NCBI GenBank assembly: GCA_964448045.1
Contig: CAYUVF010000026.1
Location: 1 to 51,084 of the forward strand
Origin: CAYUVF01 sp964448045
GTDB taxonomy: Bacteria; Bacteroidota; Rhodothermia; Rhodothermales; Salinibacteraceae
Length of the DNA stretch: 51,084 nt
Direction of reading: 5' to 3'
Position 1 is the stretch's first letter; the number at the start of each line of letters is the position of its first letter. A program made the translations under genes and the position numbers. Shown one piece after another: positions 50,776 through 51,084 of this stretch. The notes under the pieces are model-generated. The model searched no databases. It was not told the origin of the DNA and saw nothing but the letters and a program-made list of their open reading frames with translations.

Positions 50776-51084
50776 TCAGCGCGTCCCCGAGGTTGCCCGA
50801 TCGGGTTCGAACGACCATGTAAAGTAGTAGGCGTCACCAAAGGAGGGCCGCACCCACAGGCGCAACTGCTGGATGCCATTCAGAATATCGGTCCCGTCGA
50901 CGACGCGATCGAAGATGAACTCGTTGCGGCGATACACAACCGACCGGCCCTGCACGGTATCGTACGTGGACGGCCCGGAGCGCTCACGGATGGGCGTGTA
51001 GGTATTGCCTCGGTCGTCGCGCAAGGTGATGTTGGCACCGGGCCCATCGAGCGACAACTCGGACGCCCTACGAAGGTCGGTTGG
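50776..51084 (-). CDS. Lipoprotein paralogue, C-terminal part (cut by window edge)
   Basis: The visible 102 C-terminal residues are closely related to the end of the neighbouring lipoprotein: VVYRRNEFIFDRVVDGTDIL and LWVRPSFGDAYYFTWSFE against the neighbour's VLYRRNTFFFDRVVDGKDIL and LWVRESFGDDYYFSWSFE. The frame is open to the window end, so the start, signal peptide and first domain are outside it. The stop at 50776-50778 is followed by about 170 bp before the next gene. Confidence 0.75.
   Translation of the reverse strand, partial: PTDLRRASELSLDGPGANITLRDDRGNTYTPIRERSGPSTYDTVQGRSVVYRRNEFIFDRVVDGTDILNGIQQLRLWVRPSFGDAYYFTWSFEPDRATSGTR

Overview
The window looks like chromosomal DNA of a GC-rich, Gram-negative member of the Bacteroidota, most likely the Rhodothermia/Salinibacter side of the phylum. 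This is an inference from the mix of lipoproteins, OmpA, M48 and ChaN proteins, a Bacteroidota-style gene set and a GC-rich coding style. The partial 16S rRNA at the left edge is the best anchor for identification, but I could not search it. Most genes are housekeeping.

Layout. 1-740: the 5' part of a 16S rRNA gene on the minus strand, with its leader and a near-consensus promoter. 1.1-5 kb: a PASTA protein converging on a minus-strand cluster tmk-fur-CNNM/CBS-pyrR. 5.1-10.4 kb: a plus-strand run (TPR protein, DUF368 lipid-carrier transporter, OmpA lipoprotein, D-amino-acid-oxidase-like enzyme, EEP-family hydrolase). 10.4-15 kb: a minus-strand RND/MMPL exporter, a DUF3047 protein and a polytopic membrane protein. 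15.1-18.6 kb: an HTTM-like membrane pair, a GT4 glycosyltransferase and a MaoC hydratase. 18.6-36 kb: M48 lipoprotein peptidase, recF, a membrane-anchored TPR-CHAT protein, murQ, a HEPN/nucleotidyltransferase pair, mfd, alpha/beta hydrolase, SemiSWEET, WYL regulator, rsmG, a RAYT-type transposase and mnmG. 36-42 kb: a small HTH protein, a TrpF-like protein, mnmE, yidC, rnpA, rpmH and two tRNAs. 42-46 kb: an accessory, partly decayed stretch with a broken trimeric-adhesin-like gene. 46-51 kb: CBS protein, ChaN-like protein, DEAD helicase, fabG and two tandem paralogous lipoproteins.

The central observation is a cluster of seven parS-type centromere sites (core TGTTTCACGTGAAACA; four perfect, three with one mismatch) spread over about 14 kb between the M48 gene and mnmG. 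With recF, mnmG, rsmG, mnmE, yidC, rnpA and rpmH nearby, this marks an origin-proximal chromosome-segregation region. parA, parB, dnaA, dnaN and a DnaA-box cluster are not in the window. Two perfect parS sites each lie 5-6 bp downstream of the same RAYT-transposase 3' end: once after the intact gene wedged between mnmG and rsmG, and once after a 14-codon remnant behind mfd. This suggests that a transposase tail and a parS site were copied together.

Other notable points are a 17-bp exact tandem duplication that frameshifts the adhesin-like gene, an amber stop in front of its coiled-coil end, a degenerate antitoxin-type nucleotidyltransferase next to a HEPN protein inside the parS region, and a predicted extracytoplasmic, membrane-anchored TPR-CHAT protease with a small acidic glycine-rich ORF diverging from it.
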